Shown one piece after another: positions 26,399-34,394 of a stretch of 64,000 bases of DNA (positions are counted from its first letter, which is position 1; each line of letters opens with the position of its first letter). Source of the DNA: Mycobacterium intermedium (GTDB lineage Bacteria; Actinomycetota; Actinomycetes; Mycobacteriales; Mycobacteriaceae); the NCBI RefSeq assembly GCF_002086275.1, contig NZ_MVHT01000027.1, forward strand, positions 1 through 64,000, read 5' to 3'. Under the pieces are notes generated by a model. It saw nothing but the letters and a program-made list of their open reading frames with translations. It was not told the DNA's origin and did not search any database. Position numbers and translations under genes: made by a program.

Positions 26399-26839
26399 CT
26401 ATGAACCGCTCGCCTTTCGGAGGTCGGCGAGCGAATTCCGCACCCCGCCATCCAAGCGGATTTGTACAGCCGCCACGCCGATCATCACTGCAGCCGTGGC
26501 CAAGTGCACCACAGCATCAGCAACGTTGTTGGGAAAGGTGAACACGAACGCGACCTGATCGGAGAAAAAGGCCCAAATGCCGGGTGCGGCACCGGCTATC
26601 CCCGCCAGGATGAGATAGAGCACGGACCACGACTTGCGGACCGCGAATACCAGACCCGGTCCGAACAACGCCAGCCCTGCGACGGCGTGCCAGCCGTTGT
26701 AGTCCATTCCGAGGAGGCGGACGGTTGGCGCGTCGGGTCCCGTCGCGAAGCTCGGTTCGAGTATGAAGCCGATTACCGCCTGGATGACGTGAAACGCGCA
26801 GATGATCAGTAGCCCGAGTTGGGCGAAACTCCACTTCAT
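26399..26839 (-). CDS. DUF4383 membrane protein
   Basis: A 146-residue protein with four predicted helices: FAQLGLLIICAFHVIQAVIGFI, a central NGWHAVAGLALFGPGLVFA, VLYLILAGIAGAAPGIWAFF, and a C-terminal NNVADAVVHLATAAVMIGVAAV. The H-x-x-x-G-x4-A pattern of helix 2 is typical of DUF4383. GGAGGTGCGA before the ATG at 26839 fixes the start; the longer open frame to 27058 is not coding-like. Function unknown; it likely shares an mRNA with the thioredoxin-like gene. Confidence 0.82.
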   Translation of the reverse strand: MKWSFAQLGLLIICAFHVIQAVIGFILEPSFATGPDAPTVRLLGMDYNGWHAVAGLALFGPGLVFAVRKSWSVLYLILAGIAGAAPGIWAFFSDQVAFVFTFPNNVADAVVHLATAAVMIGVAAVQIRLDGGVRNSLADLRKASGS

Positions 26840-27030
26840 TCGCACCTCCGAAGGATAGGGAGGGGGATAAAGCCGAATACTACGCGCCGTAGTAGATCCG
26901 GCGCAAATGAGTTCGGTCGAGTGCAAAGTTCGTCGCGGACACCGACAACTCATGCGGGCAGCCAGACAAGGGGCCGAAGATGTGATCACCGCCGTGGCAA
27001 GCAGGGTCTTCGGCCACGACGACAAGCTTC

Positions 27031-27633
27031 CTACGAAGAGCCTTTCTTTTCGAGCCACTGGCTGAGAGCCTCTTCGAGCGCGGCCCCGGCGCTGACCCCC
27101 GCATCGTTAGCGGCTTGCTCGAATCTCTCGACCAAATCGGTTGGTACTGAAGCGTTTAACTTAGAACGCTCGGGCTTTGGCTTCGGCGTGGGGGTAACCG
27201 GCGTGTGCCGCGCGGCGGTCGAGTCCATGGTTTCCCGTAGCGCGGGAATCTCGTCGAGCAAGCGGGCCAGGTCGTTGCGCTCGATGCGCAGGAATTCGGC
27301 CGGTCCGATCGTCGTCACCGTGGCCGAACGCAATTGCCCTCGGCGCAAAGCAGATTCGCCGATTACCTCGCCCGGGCCCACCACCGCTATGCGGGCGTCC
27401 CCGACATACACCCCGGCCTCACCGCTGAGCAGGATGAAACACGCGTCGGACGGGGTCTGCTCGCGAATCAGCGGCCATGGCACCGACTGCGAAGAGTGAT
27501 GCGCCGCCGACACGAGACGTTTCAGATCGCCATCCGAGAACTTCTCAAATGCGGGGAAATTGCGTAACCGGCGGACGTCTTCCTCCCGTCGCCGACGGAT
27601 GGCTTCCTCTTGTTCCTTCGTATCGGCGCTCAT
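27031..27633 (-). CDS. Cyclic-nucleotide-binding-domain protein
   Basis: A 200-residue protein starting MSADTKEQEEAIRRRREED, with AGGAG 6 bases upstream. Residues ~25-140 form one cNMP-binding domain with the phosphate cassette GEVIGESALRRGQLRSATV. A Pro/Lys linker leads to a ribbon-helix-helix-like tail (LNASVPTDLVERFEQAANDAGVSAGAALEEAL), so it may bind DNA without a Crp-type HTH. It is divergent from the Ser/Thr kinase gene 154 bases away, a plausible regulatory pairing. Confidence 0.85.
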   Translation of the reverse strand: MSADTKEQEEAIRRRREEDVRRLRNFPAFEKFSDGDLKRLVSAAHHSSQSVPWPLIREQTPSDACFILLSGEAGVYVGDARIAVVGPGEVIGESALRRGQLRSATVTTIGPAEFLRIERNDLARLLDEIPALRETMDSTAARHTPVTPTPKPKPERSKLNASVPTDLVERFEQAANDAGVSAGAALEEALSQWLEKKGSS

Positions 27634-27786
27634 AGCGGCTCCTGAGGTGCGATGGGGTGTGCCATCGTGGAGCCTACGAGCTTTTGCGGTAAAGGGGTAG
27701 GAAGTAGGGCCATCCTGCTGCTCCGCGGGCGACTGTCGCCGTGCGATGCGGTGTGTTAACTGAACTCCTGCGGGTACGATCCGGAC

Positions 27787-29379
27787 ATGCCGCTGGACGC
27801 CGGTGACAGATTCGCTGGCTATACCATCGTGCGATCGCTCGGAGCGGGGGGAATGGGGGAGGTTTACCTCGCTCGGCATCCTCGGCTACCTCGCAGCGAT
27901 GCGTTGAAGCTGTTGGGAAGCCAAGTGTCCGCTGACGTCAGCTTTCGCGAACGGTTTCTTCGGGAAGCCAACCTCGCATCGACGTTGTGGCATCCGAACA
28001 TCGTCGGAGTGCACGATCGCGGCGAATACCAGGAGCGGCTGTGGATCTCGATGGACTTCGTCGACGGTGCAGACGCGGGCAAGTTGATGGCGGAGCGCTA
28101 TCCCGTCGGTATGCCGTTGGAGTTGGTAATCGCCATCGTTAACGATGTTGGCTCAGCCCTGGATTACGCATACAAGCAAGGGCTCCTCCATCGTGATGTC
28201 AAACCCGCCAACATCTTGATCACTAGCGTCGATGATGCAGACGAGCGACGGATCATGTTGACAGACTTCGGTATTGCTCGAGCTGTTGACGACATGGGCG
28301 GACTGACTGCGACTAACATGACCATCGGTACCGTGGCGTACACCGCGCCGGAGCAGTTGAAGGGTGATGACATCGATGGTCGCGCCGACCAGTACTCGCT
28401 GGCAGCCACGGCCTACCATCTGCTGACTGGTTCTCCACCGTTCAGAGAGTCCAGTCCCGCAGTGGTGATAGGGCGCCACCTCACGATGGATCCGCCCCCG
28501 CTGGCCAACAAACGGCCCGAATTGGCTCCCCTCGATCCCGTCCTGGCGACAGCGTTGGCCAAAGATCCGAATGAGAGATTCACGAGCTGCAGCGAGTTCG
28601 CCCGTAATCTAGCTGCACACGCATTGACCATCGACGATGCGGCGACACGGCTTGAGCCGACGATGGAAGCGCGTAGACCTCTGAAGAGGGCGGCGTCTGA
28701 GCCAACCCGAAGCGCGCCGGCCCCGCCGCCGAAGCCGCACCAGTCGCCGCCACCGCTTTTGCCGGGCTGGTACCCCGACCCCAGCGGTGGGCCCAGGATG
28801 CTCTACTGGGATGGGCGGGAGTGGCGCGCGAGGCCGCCTATCTCGGCGACGGGCCGTCCGGCAACCCTGATCTGGACCGTCTGCATCTGCGCGGTGGTAG
28901 TCATCACCACAGCGATCATCGGAGCGGTAGTTGTAATCCAGAGCTCAGACGACGGCGGCCCTACGCCTACTGCGGCACCATCGTCGTTGACCGTCGGGGC
29001 AATGCCGTCTGAGGTGTCGTTGCCCTCGTACACCACAACGTCGACACCGCGAACAACGACCTACACCACGATGTCACCGCCAATACCCACGCCGTCGCCG
29101 CGAACCGGTTTTCCCGCAGTCATTGTCGGTACCTGCGACGAGGGCGGCACCTGCGGTGTCCAGCAGCGCGTCGCTCCGTACATCAACGCACCGCCCCTAG
29201 TTCCCAACGCCCTGCAGGACGGCATGACCGTGATCGTGGTCTGTCAGACGCTTGGTGATCTACGCACCAATGCGGGACACACACCGAGCAAGGTTTGGTT
29301 CCGCCTGTCCAACGGCGCCTACGTGGGCGCGGTCTACACAAATCTGACGACCCCCGTGCCGGAATGTTCGTCGCAGTGA
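27787..29379 (+). CDS. Transmembrane Ser/Thr protein kinase (Hanks type) with DUF2510
   Basis: A 530-residue protein. Kinase domain (~1-280): [12 protein letters not shown] glycine loop, DALKLL lysine, [10 protein letters not shown] catalytic loop, DFGIAR and the activation loop with [12 protein letters not shown] Pro-rich linker precedes a DUF2510 motif ([19 protein letters not shown]). One helix ([21 protein letters not shown]) follows, then an extracytoplasmic Thr/Pro stalk and a small C-terminal domain with cysteines ([25 protein letters not shown]). It should sense an external cue and phosphorylate cytosolic proteins. It overlaps the carboxypeptidase gene by 4 bases. Confidence 0.93.
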   Translation: MPLDAGDRFAGYTIVRSLGAGGMGEVYLARHPRLPRSDALKLLGSQVSADVSFRERFLREANLASTLWHPNIVGVHDRGEYQERLWISMDFVDGADAGKLMAERYPVGMPLELVIAIVNDVGSALDYAYKQGLLHRDVKPANILITSVDDADERRIMLTDFGIARAVDDMGGLTATNMTIGTVAYTAPEQLKGDDIDGRADQYSLAATAYHLLTGSPPFRESSPAVVIGRHLTMDPPPLANKRPELAPLDPVLATALAKDPNERFTSCSEFARNLAAHALTIDDAATRLEPTMEARRPLKRAASEPTRSAPAPPPKPHQSPPPLLPGWYPDPSGGPRMLYWDGREWRARPPISATGRPATLIWTVCICAVVVITTAIIGAVVVIQSSDDGGPTPTAAPSSLTVGAMPSEVSLPSYTTTSTPRTTTYTTMSPPIPTPSPRTGFPAVIVGTCDEGGTCGVQQRVAPYINAPPLVPNALQDGMTVIVVCQTLGDLRTNAGHTPSKVWFRLSNGAYVGAVYTNLTTPVPECSSQ

Positions 29380-30221
29380 AGCGGACGACCAGGACCGTGT
29401 TTGTAGTCCTACTTGCTATAGCGACCACAGCCCTCTTGATCACTGTGATGCGTTGCACCTCAAAGAGATCCAATCACCCTGCTGCTTCGCCGCCGATTCC
29501 GGTCAATCCTGCGCCGACGGCTGCGACAACGGCCCCGACGGGAACCGCGGAACCGGCGCCCCCGTCGGCCGCGAGCGTCGACGGCTGGAGGGCCGTGGGC
29601 ACTTCGGTTCAGGGACGACCCATTCGGCTGCTGACCCTCGGGCACGGGCCCCGCAAGGTGTTGGTCATCGGAGGTATTCACGGCGACGAGACCGAAGGCG
29701 CTTACTCGATCAGGGAGTTGCCTGCGGCCTTCGCCGAGGCGCGCCTCGACGACGCCGTCACTCTCGCCATCCTCGAGGACGCAAACCCCGATGGCCGAGC
29801 CGCGGGCACCCGCGAGAACGCGAACCGGATCGACATCAACCGGAATTTTCCCGCGTCCAACTTCGACGCCGCCGATCCGTCGAGTGGTCATGAGCCGCTT
29901 AGCCAACCGGAGTCACGCATCGTGCGTGACCTGATCGAGAGCCTGAACCCGGCGCTGATAATCGCCTTGCACTCCTGGACAGGTCGCCAATTCGTCAACT
30001 TCGACGGACCCGCCCGCGCGCTCGCGGAGCGTTTCGCCGCGTCCAGTGGACTGCCCGTGGAGGAGTCGACCGCATTTGCCCCGACGCCGGGATCTCTTGG
30101 GTCCTACGCGGGACGAGACCGCGGAACGGCGGTCCTGACGATCGAGGTACTAAAGGGGACGGACCCCAAGACAGTCTGGGAGCGAATCCGAGTTGCCCTG
30201 CTGGGGGTCATCGCTGGGTGA
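29376..30221 (+). CDS. Secreted or membrane-anchored M14-type zinc carboxypeptidase (MpaA-like)
   Basis: A 281-residue protein whose GTG start lies inside the kinase stop (GTGA), implying coupled translation. An N-terminal helix ([18 protein letters not shown]) is followed by Cys and a Pro/Ala/Thr stalk. The M14 fold has [11 protein letters not shown] (the HxxE zinc motif), [21 protein letters not shown] (third zinc His) and VLTIEVLKG (catalytic Glu). MpaA-type enzymes cleave gamma-D-Glu-diaminopimelate in murein peptides. Coupling to a sensor kinase suggests a cell-wall-remodelling role. Confidence 0.88.
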   Translation: MKRTTRTVFVVLLAIATTALLITVMRCTSKRSNHPAASPPIPVNPAPTAATTAPTGTAEPAPPSAASVDGWRAVGTSVQGRPIRLLTLGHGPRKVLVIGGIHGDETEGAYSIRELPAAFAEARLDDAVTLAILEDANPDGRAAGTRENANRIDINRNFPASNFDAADPSSGHEPLSQPESRIVRDLIESLNPALIIALHSWTGRQFVNFDGPARALAERFAASSGLPVEESTAFAPTPGSLGSYAGRDRGTAVLTIEVLKGTDPKTVWERIRVALLGVIAG

Positions 30222-30238
30222 TCGGTGGCAAACGTCGC

Positions 30239-30481
30239 CTACGCAATGAGACCTGCGTCGAAGGACGCGAGCGAGAGTTCCTTCTCCGCGTATCTCTCGA
30301 CGAGCAGCGGAATGTACTCGCGTACCGGGCGGCCGTCGAACCGTTCATGGGCGTGCCGCACAACTGCTCTAACTGTGTCCGGGGGGATGGCCGAATACTT
30401 GCGGGTCAACCGATCGGCCACCTCGGCGATGATCGTCTGTTCTTTCAACTCGATCACGGCGAAAGAGTCGCACGTGTTCAT
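30239..30481 (-). CDS. Small three-helix-bundle dimerization-domain protein
   Basis: An 80-residue protein with three amphipathic helices (LKEQTIIAEVADRLTRKY, TVRAVVRHAHERF, VREYIPLLVERYAEKEL). FDGRPVREYIPLLVER is the hallmark of a small actinobacterial family carrying a three-helix-bundle dimerization domain. The role is unknown. It converges on the carboxypeptidase gene with 17 bases between the stops. Confidence 0.75.
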   Translation of the reverse strand: MNTCDSFAVIELKEQTIIAEVADRLTRKYSAIPPDTVRAVVRHAHERFDGRPVREYIPLLVERYAEKELSLASFDAGLIA

Positions 30482-30597
30482 GCCCGAGTCAACTCGTGTT
30501 TACTGCGTTCCGGCACGTGAATGACACCGTTGCGCAACGGTTCTCCCACGGCGCCAAGTGTTTTCGAAACGAGACCGTCGAACCTTGGGAATGGCTG

Positions 30598-31302
30598 TCA
30601 ATTGGGTGGGGTTGGGCTCATAGAACTGATGTAGTACGTCTCGTGCCCGGTCGGGTAGCCGCCGCCATTGGTGGCGATGTGAACGTGGTCATAGTGGTTG
30701 AGGGTTTCGTTGCCGAGGTCGGCCGTCCAGCTACCCGAGCCGATACCTGGGTAGATCTTCTGCCTCCAGATCACATGGAGGATGCCCCACCGCTTTGCAT
30801 TCGCCAACGCGAATCCAGCGATCTGGTTGCCGAGCTCGATGCCCTCGGGACTGCTGTGGTTCGGAATCATCACGTCGATCGCCAGGCCATTGGGGTGCCA
30901 CTGCAAAGCGTCTTGCCGGTACCCGCCAATGGTGGTGATCTGTGGAAACAGCAGGCTGATAACACGCTCTGCCCAGATCGTCTTGACCTGCAACCCCTCC
31001 TCGGACCCACGGCCGGCCGGCAGCGCGAATTGGAAGTCCTGGGCCGCAAGCGGTGCGGAGGCCGCCGCCGCGGCCAGTGCCTGCGCCTCACCGGGACTGG
31101 CGGTGTGCGGTGCCGCGCCCGCCGCGGCCGCGGCCGCGCTGGCCGGTGCGGTTCCCACCACGGGTGCGGCTTCATTCTGGGCGTGGGTGCGATGCTCGTG
31201 CGATTGGGCGTAGACCATGCCGCCGGCGACGGTGAGCGAGGCCGCAAACGCCAGCCAGCGGCGTACGCCATTGGCTAACCGGATTTTGCCCACGATGAGC
31301 AC
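30598..31302 (-). CDS. Exported protein with ARB-07466-like / M15-like domain
   Basis: A 234-residue protein with a signal sequence (WLAFAASLTVAGGMVYA), an Ala-rich linker and a C-terminal domain. That domain has TIGGYRQDALQWHPNGLAIDVMIP, LHVIWRQKIYP and NHYDHVHIATNGG. The H-x6-D and DHVH elements resemble the zinc site of D-Ala-D-Ala peptidases of the M15 type. Similar exported proteins occur in M. tuberculosis (Rv1728c and Rv0320 from memory), and Rv1728c is also near gabD2. A cell-wall role is likely but unproven. Confidence 0.8.
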   Translation of the reverse strand: MLIVGKIRLANGVRRWLAFAASLTVAGGMVYAQSHEHRTHAQNEAAPVVGTAPASAAAAAAGAAPHTASPGEAQALAAAAASAPLAAQDFQFALPAGRGSEEGLQVKTIWAERVISLLFPQITTIGGYRQDALQWHPNGLAIDVMIPNHSSPEGIELGNQIAGFALANAKRWGILHVIWRQKIYPGIGSGSWTADLGNETLNHYDHVHIATNGGGYPTGHETYYISSMSPTPPN

Positions 31303-31812
31303 CTTAGTGGCGTATGGGACTTAAGGGACACCGTTTGTTACCCCTTTGTTGCCTGGACCTGCTAAATGAGGCTAGCGGTTGGCCTCTTTGAGACTCGGAG
31401 CATGGTCCGAGCCGGCGCACGCGTGCGGGCTCTTCAAGTTCTGCTGAAGCCGCTTGGCCACCATCCGGCGGCCGCCAAACCACGATCTCCGCAGGTAGCT
31501 GACTCTGGCAGCGATGGCGCCGCAGCCGTGGCTCGCCCGCTACCTGGCCTTGAGCAGTCGAAACGAAGCGCGATGGCTTGCCGCGGGCAAATAGCCCTGA
31601 CCAGCGGCGTAGTGCGACTCGCCAGCCTGGCCGTCTGGGCCAGGGTGGGCGGACAGGGTGGCTGCCATTGTGCTTGGTGACGCACTCGCCGACGGTGTCC
31701 CGCTCGATCTCGACCGCTTCGACCATTTACTTACGCAGCGGACAATTTTGTTTGAAAACAACGACTTTGGGCAGGCGATAGGGTGAATAGATCCTTTTCG
31801 AGAGGTAACGAG
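31303..31812. other. Intergenic region upstream of gabD2
   Basis: In these 510 bases no recognisable gene was found. A minus-strand frame from 31726 opens plausibly (MVEAVEIERDTVGECVTKH) but soon becomes Arg/Pro-rich, so a relic is possible. There is a 12-bp palindrome CGCACGCGTGCG at 31416-31427. GAGAGGTAACGAG just before 31813 is the gabD2 ribosome-binding site. Confidence 0.45.
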
Positions 31813-33369
31813 ATGCCCGTACCGTCAGCTGAGGCCTTCGAGCGCTTGCGTAACTTGGCCGCAATCGAGGACGTCGCCGCGCGCGAGACCATCACGATCA
31901 ACGAGGTCTTTACGGGCAAGCCGATGACCACGATCCCGGTCGGTACGGCCGCCGATGTCGAGGCGGCTTTTGCCAAAGCCCGTGCGGCGCAAACTGAATG
32001 GGCCAACCGGCCGGTTGCGGATCGCGTTGAGGTGATCAAGCGTTACCGCGATCTGGTGATCGAGAACCGCGAGTTCCTCATGGATCTGCTGCAGGCCGAG
32101 GCGGGCAAGGCGCGTTGGGCGGCGCAAGAAGAAATCGTGGACCTGATGGCGAACGCCAACTACTACGCTCGCGTCTCCGCAGACCTGTTGAAGCCGCGTG
32201 ATGTTCAATCCCTGCTGCCGGCGATCGGCAAGACCACGGTTTGCTATCAACCCAAGGGCGTGGTCGGAGTTATCTCGCCATGGAACTACCCGATGACGCT
32301 GACGGCGTCGGACTCGGTGCCCGCGCTGATCGCCGGAAACGCGGTGGTGCTCAAGCCGGACAGCCAGACGCCGTACTGCGCGCTCGCATGTGCCGAACTG
32401 TTATACCGCGCCGGCCTGCCGCGAGCGCTGTACGCGATCGTGCCGGGCCCGGGCTCGGTGGTCGGGACCGCGATCACCGAGAACTGCGACTTTCTCATGT
32501 TCACCGGTTCGACGGCCACCGGAAGTCGGCTGGCCGAACACGCGGGCCGTCGTCTCATCGGCTTCTCGGCCGAACTTGGCGGCAAGAACGCCATGATCGT
32601 GGCCCGTGGCGCCAACCTGGACAAGGTCGCCAAGGCCGCCACCCGGGCCTGCTTCTCCAATGCCGGCCAATTGTGCATTTCCATTGAGCGGATCTACGTC
32701 GAGAAGGACATCGCCGACGACTTCACCCGCAAGTTCGGCGAAGCGGTGCGGAACATGAAGCTCGGCACCACATACGACTTCTCCGTGGACATGGGCAGCT
32801 TGATCTCAGAAGGTCAGCTGAAGACGGTGTCGCAGCACGTGGACGACGCGACGACCAAGGGCGCCAAAATCATTGCGGGCGGCAAGGCGCGTCCCGACAT
32901 CGGGCCGCTGTTCTACGAGCCGACCGTGTTGACCGATGTCACCCCCGAAATGGAGTGCGCGGCCAACGAAACCTTCGGACCGCTCGTGTCCATCTATCCC
33001 GTCGCCGACGTCGATGAAGCGGTGGAGAAGGCGAACGACACCGAGTACGGGCTCAACGCCAGCGTGTGGGCGGCCAACACCGAACAGGGCCGCAAGATCG
33101 CCGCCCGATTGCGTTCCGGAACCGTCAACGTCGACGAGGGGTACGCGTTCGCCTGGGGCAGCCTCAGCGCACCGATGGGCGGGATGGGCGCGTCCGGTGT
33201 GGGACGCAGGCACGGTCCGGAGGGGCTGCTGAAGTACACCGAATCGCAGACGATAGCGGCCGCTCGGGTGTTCAATCTCGATCCGCCACTTGGTATCCCG
33301 TCGACGCTGTGGCAGAAGTCGCTGTTGCCCATCGTGCGTACCGTGATGAAACTACCCGGCCGGAACTAA
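31813..33369 (+). CDS. gabD2: Succinate-semialdehyde dehydrogenase (NADP+)
   Basis: A 518-residue aldehyde dehydrogenase with start MPVPSAEAFERL and GAGAGG upstream. Cofactor and active-site motifs are in place: VISPWNYPMTL, FTGSTATGSRLAE, FSAELGGKNAMIV (catalytic Glu), FSNAGQLCISIER (catalytic Cys), ETFGPLVSIYPV and GMGASGVGRRHG. Length and N-terminus match the mycobacterial GabD2, which oxidises succinic semialdehyde to succinate. The nearby exported M15-like and thioredoxin-like genes fit the gabD2 neighbourhood of M. tuberculosis as I recall it. Confidence 0.9.
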   Translation: MPVPSAEAFERLRNLAAIEDVAARETITINEVFTGKPMTTIPVGTAADVEAAFAKARAAQTEWANRPVADRVEVIKRYRDLVIENREFLMDLLQAEAGKARWAAQEEIVDLMANANYYARVSADLLKPRDVQSLLPAIGKTTVCYQPKGVVGVISPWNYPMTLTASDSVPALIAGNAVVLKPDSQTPYCALACAELLYRAGLPRALYAIVPGPGSVVGTAITENCDFLMFTGSTATGSRLAEHAGRRLIGFSAELGGKNAMIVARGANLDKVAKAATRACFSNAGQLCISIERIYVEKDIADDFTRKFGEAVRNMKLGTTYDFSVDMGSLISEGQLKTVSQHVDDATTKGAKIIAGGKARPDIGPLFYEPTVLTDVTPEMECAANETFGPLVSIYPVADVDEAVEKANDTEYGLNASVWAANTEQGRKIAARLRSGTVNVDEGYAFAWGSLSAPMGGMGASGVGRRHGPEGLLKYTESQTIAAARVFNLDPPLGIPSTLWQKSLLPIVRTVMKLPGRN

Positions 33370-33372
33370 CGA

Positions 33373-33642
33373 CTAGGGCTTGCCGGTGCGCTCGCGGTGC
33401 TTGCACCCGGGCCAACAGCAGGGCCGTCGCTTGCCTTCTTCCAACTCCTCCTGGGTCCGGCGAATCCGGCGCTCCCGGGTCTTGGGTTGCTTGGCGTCTT
33501 CCACCCAGCAGATGAACTCGTTGCGTGCTAGCGGCGTGATGTCCCGCCACGCTGCAAGTGCTGTGGAGTTGGTGACGAGCGCCGTGCGCAGGTCTGCGGG
33601 AAGCTTGTGCACCACCCCACCCGGAACTTTCTCGTTGGGCAC
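33373..33642 (-). CDS. YdeI/OmpD-associated family protein
   Basis: An 89-residue protein, V(M)PNEKVPGGVVHKLPADLR, with core ALAAWRDITPLARNEFICW, ETRERRIRRT-like helix (KTRERRIRRTQEELEEGKRR) and a cysteine-rich tail PCCWPGCKHRERTG. This matches the short 'bacteriocin-protection' YdeI-like group; the biochemical role is unknown. I chose the GTG at 33642, because residues upstream (frame open to 33810) do not resemble the family, but no strong ribosome-binding site is visible. It converges on gabD2 with 3 bases between. Confidence 0.72.
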   Translation of the reverse strand: MPNEKVPGGVVHKLPADLRTALVTNSTALAAWRDITPLARNEFICWVEDAKQPKTRERRIRRTQEELEEGKRRPCCWPGCKHRERTGKP

Positions 33643-34143
33643 GGAACAAGGGTAGATCGGGCCGAAAGGCTCGCGTGCGGCCGGTCCGATGGCCAAATGG
33701 TGCCCGTTCGGATTAAGAACCTTGACGGCGCCAATTACCGGCACCGCATTGTCCGGCCTCGAATGGCGTTCCATGGACGCAAGAATTTCGCAAGGACTTC
33801 GCGAAGACATCGCAAGGGCCGCGACTCAACCTGGGGGAGTCGGCCAACGCTGGCCGATGGCCAGACGACCCTCACGGCTGCCCCGATGTTGGGACCGGTA
33901 GCAGGGCGGGAGGTCTGAAATCACAAACAGATACAGCGCACCCGAAACCAAAGGAGGAGCGCGAGTGAGTTCGACGCTGACCCGTGGGCTAACTCCGCCT
34001 CTCCGGCAATATCGGCCCTCACCATTAACACGCGATTTGAAGATTACTGGTGTTAAGTTTGTCTGGCCGGTCCGTAATCTGCTAAACGGTTCCGCGCACG
34101 CTGGTCTGGCCCTTGACCTATCTGTAGTAGGCGGTGAGAACGA
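33643..34143. other. Upstream region of the mbtH-NRPS operon
   Basis: These 501 bases separate the YdeI-like gene (minus) from the MbtH-like gene (plus) and should contain the operon promoter. A locally AT-rich stretch at about 34028-34070 is the best promoter candidate. A very strong Shine-Dalgarno lies at 33950-33958 with no recognisable gene behind it. No known gene is identified. Confidence 0.5.
33950..33967 (+). promoter_or_regulatory. Orphan strong ribosome-binding site and GTG
   Basis: AAAGGAGGA (33950-33958) stands 6 bases before a GTG at 33965. The frame it opens (MSSTLTRGLTPPLRQY) runs 147 codons, but its second half is out of frame over the MbtH-like gene and not coding-like. It may be a leader peptide or the surviving start of a deleted gene. 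Confidence 0.4.
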
Positions 34144-34365
34144 GTGTGTACCAATCCGTTCGATGACCAGGCCTCTTTCCTCGTTTTGGTTAACGACGAC
34201 GAGCAGCACAGTCTTTGGCCGGTATTCGCCGAGGTTCCGGCCGGTTGGCGGGTGGTCTTCGGCGCAGCGGCACGCGCCGCGTGCCTGGACTTCATCGACG
34301 ACAATTGGACCGACATCCGTCCGAGACGACTGCGCGAGCGACTGTCGCAGGCCGCGGGTCACTGA
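34144..34365 (+). CDS. MbtH-like protein (NRPS adenylation-domain partner)
   Basis: A 73-residue protein, V(M)[18 protein letters not shown], with the MbtH signature NPFDD, the N-x-E/D-x-QHSLWP element ([13 protein letters not shown]), VPAGW and the closing [14 protein letters not shown]. MbtH-like proteins bind the N-terminal part of adenylation domains and are often needed for their folding and activity. The GTG at 34144 has GGTGAG upstream. It ends 29 bases before the NRPS start, so co-expression is expected; adenylation domains A1-A4 of that enzyme are its likely partners. Confidence 0.93.
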   Translation: MCTNPFDDQASFLVLVNDDEQHSLWPVFAEVPAGWRVVFGAAARAACLDFIDDNWTDIRPRRLRERLSQAAGH

Positions 34366-34394
34366 ATTGCCGGCCGTCGGGGGGTGGCGTTCGA

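Noticed and set aside
26840..27058. N-terminal extension of the DUF4383 frame to 27058.
   Set aside because: The added residues are not coding-like, and the ATG at 26839 has an ideal GGAGGTG site.
31304..31726. 140-codon minus-strand frame upstream of gabD2.
   Set aside because: The first ~20 residues look plausible, but the rest is Arg/Pro-rich without family resemblance; kept only as a possible relic in the gap entry.
34215..34394. Upstream extension of the NRPS reading frame to 34215.
   Set aside because: It overlaps the MbtH-like gene in another frame and reads as Arg/Gly-rich nonsense. ATG 34395 starts the recognisable sequence.
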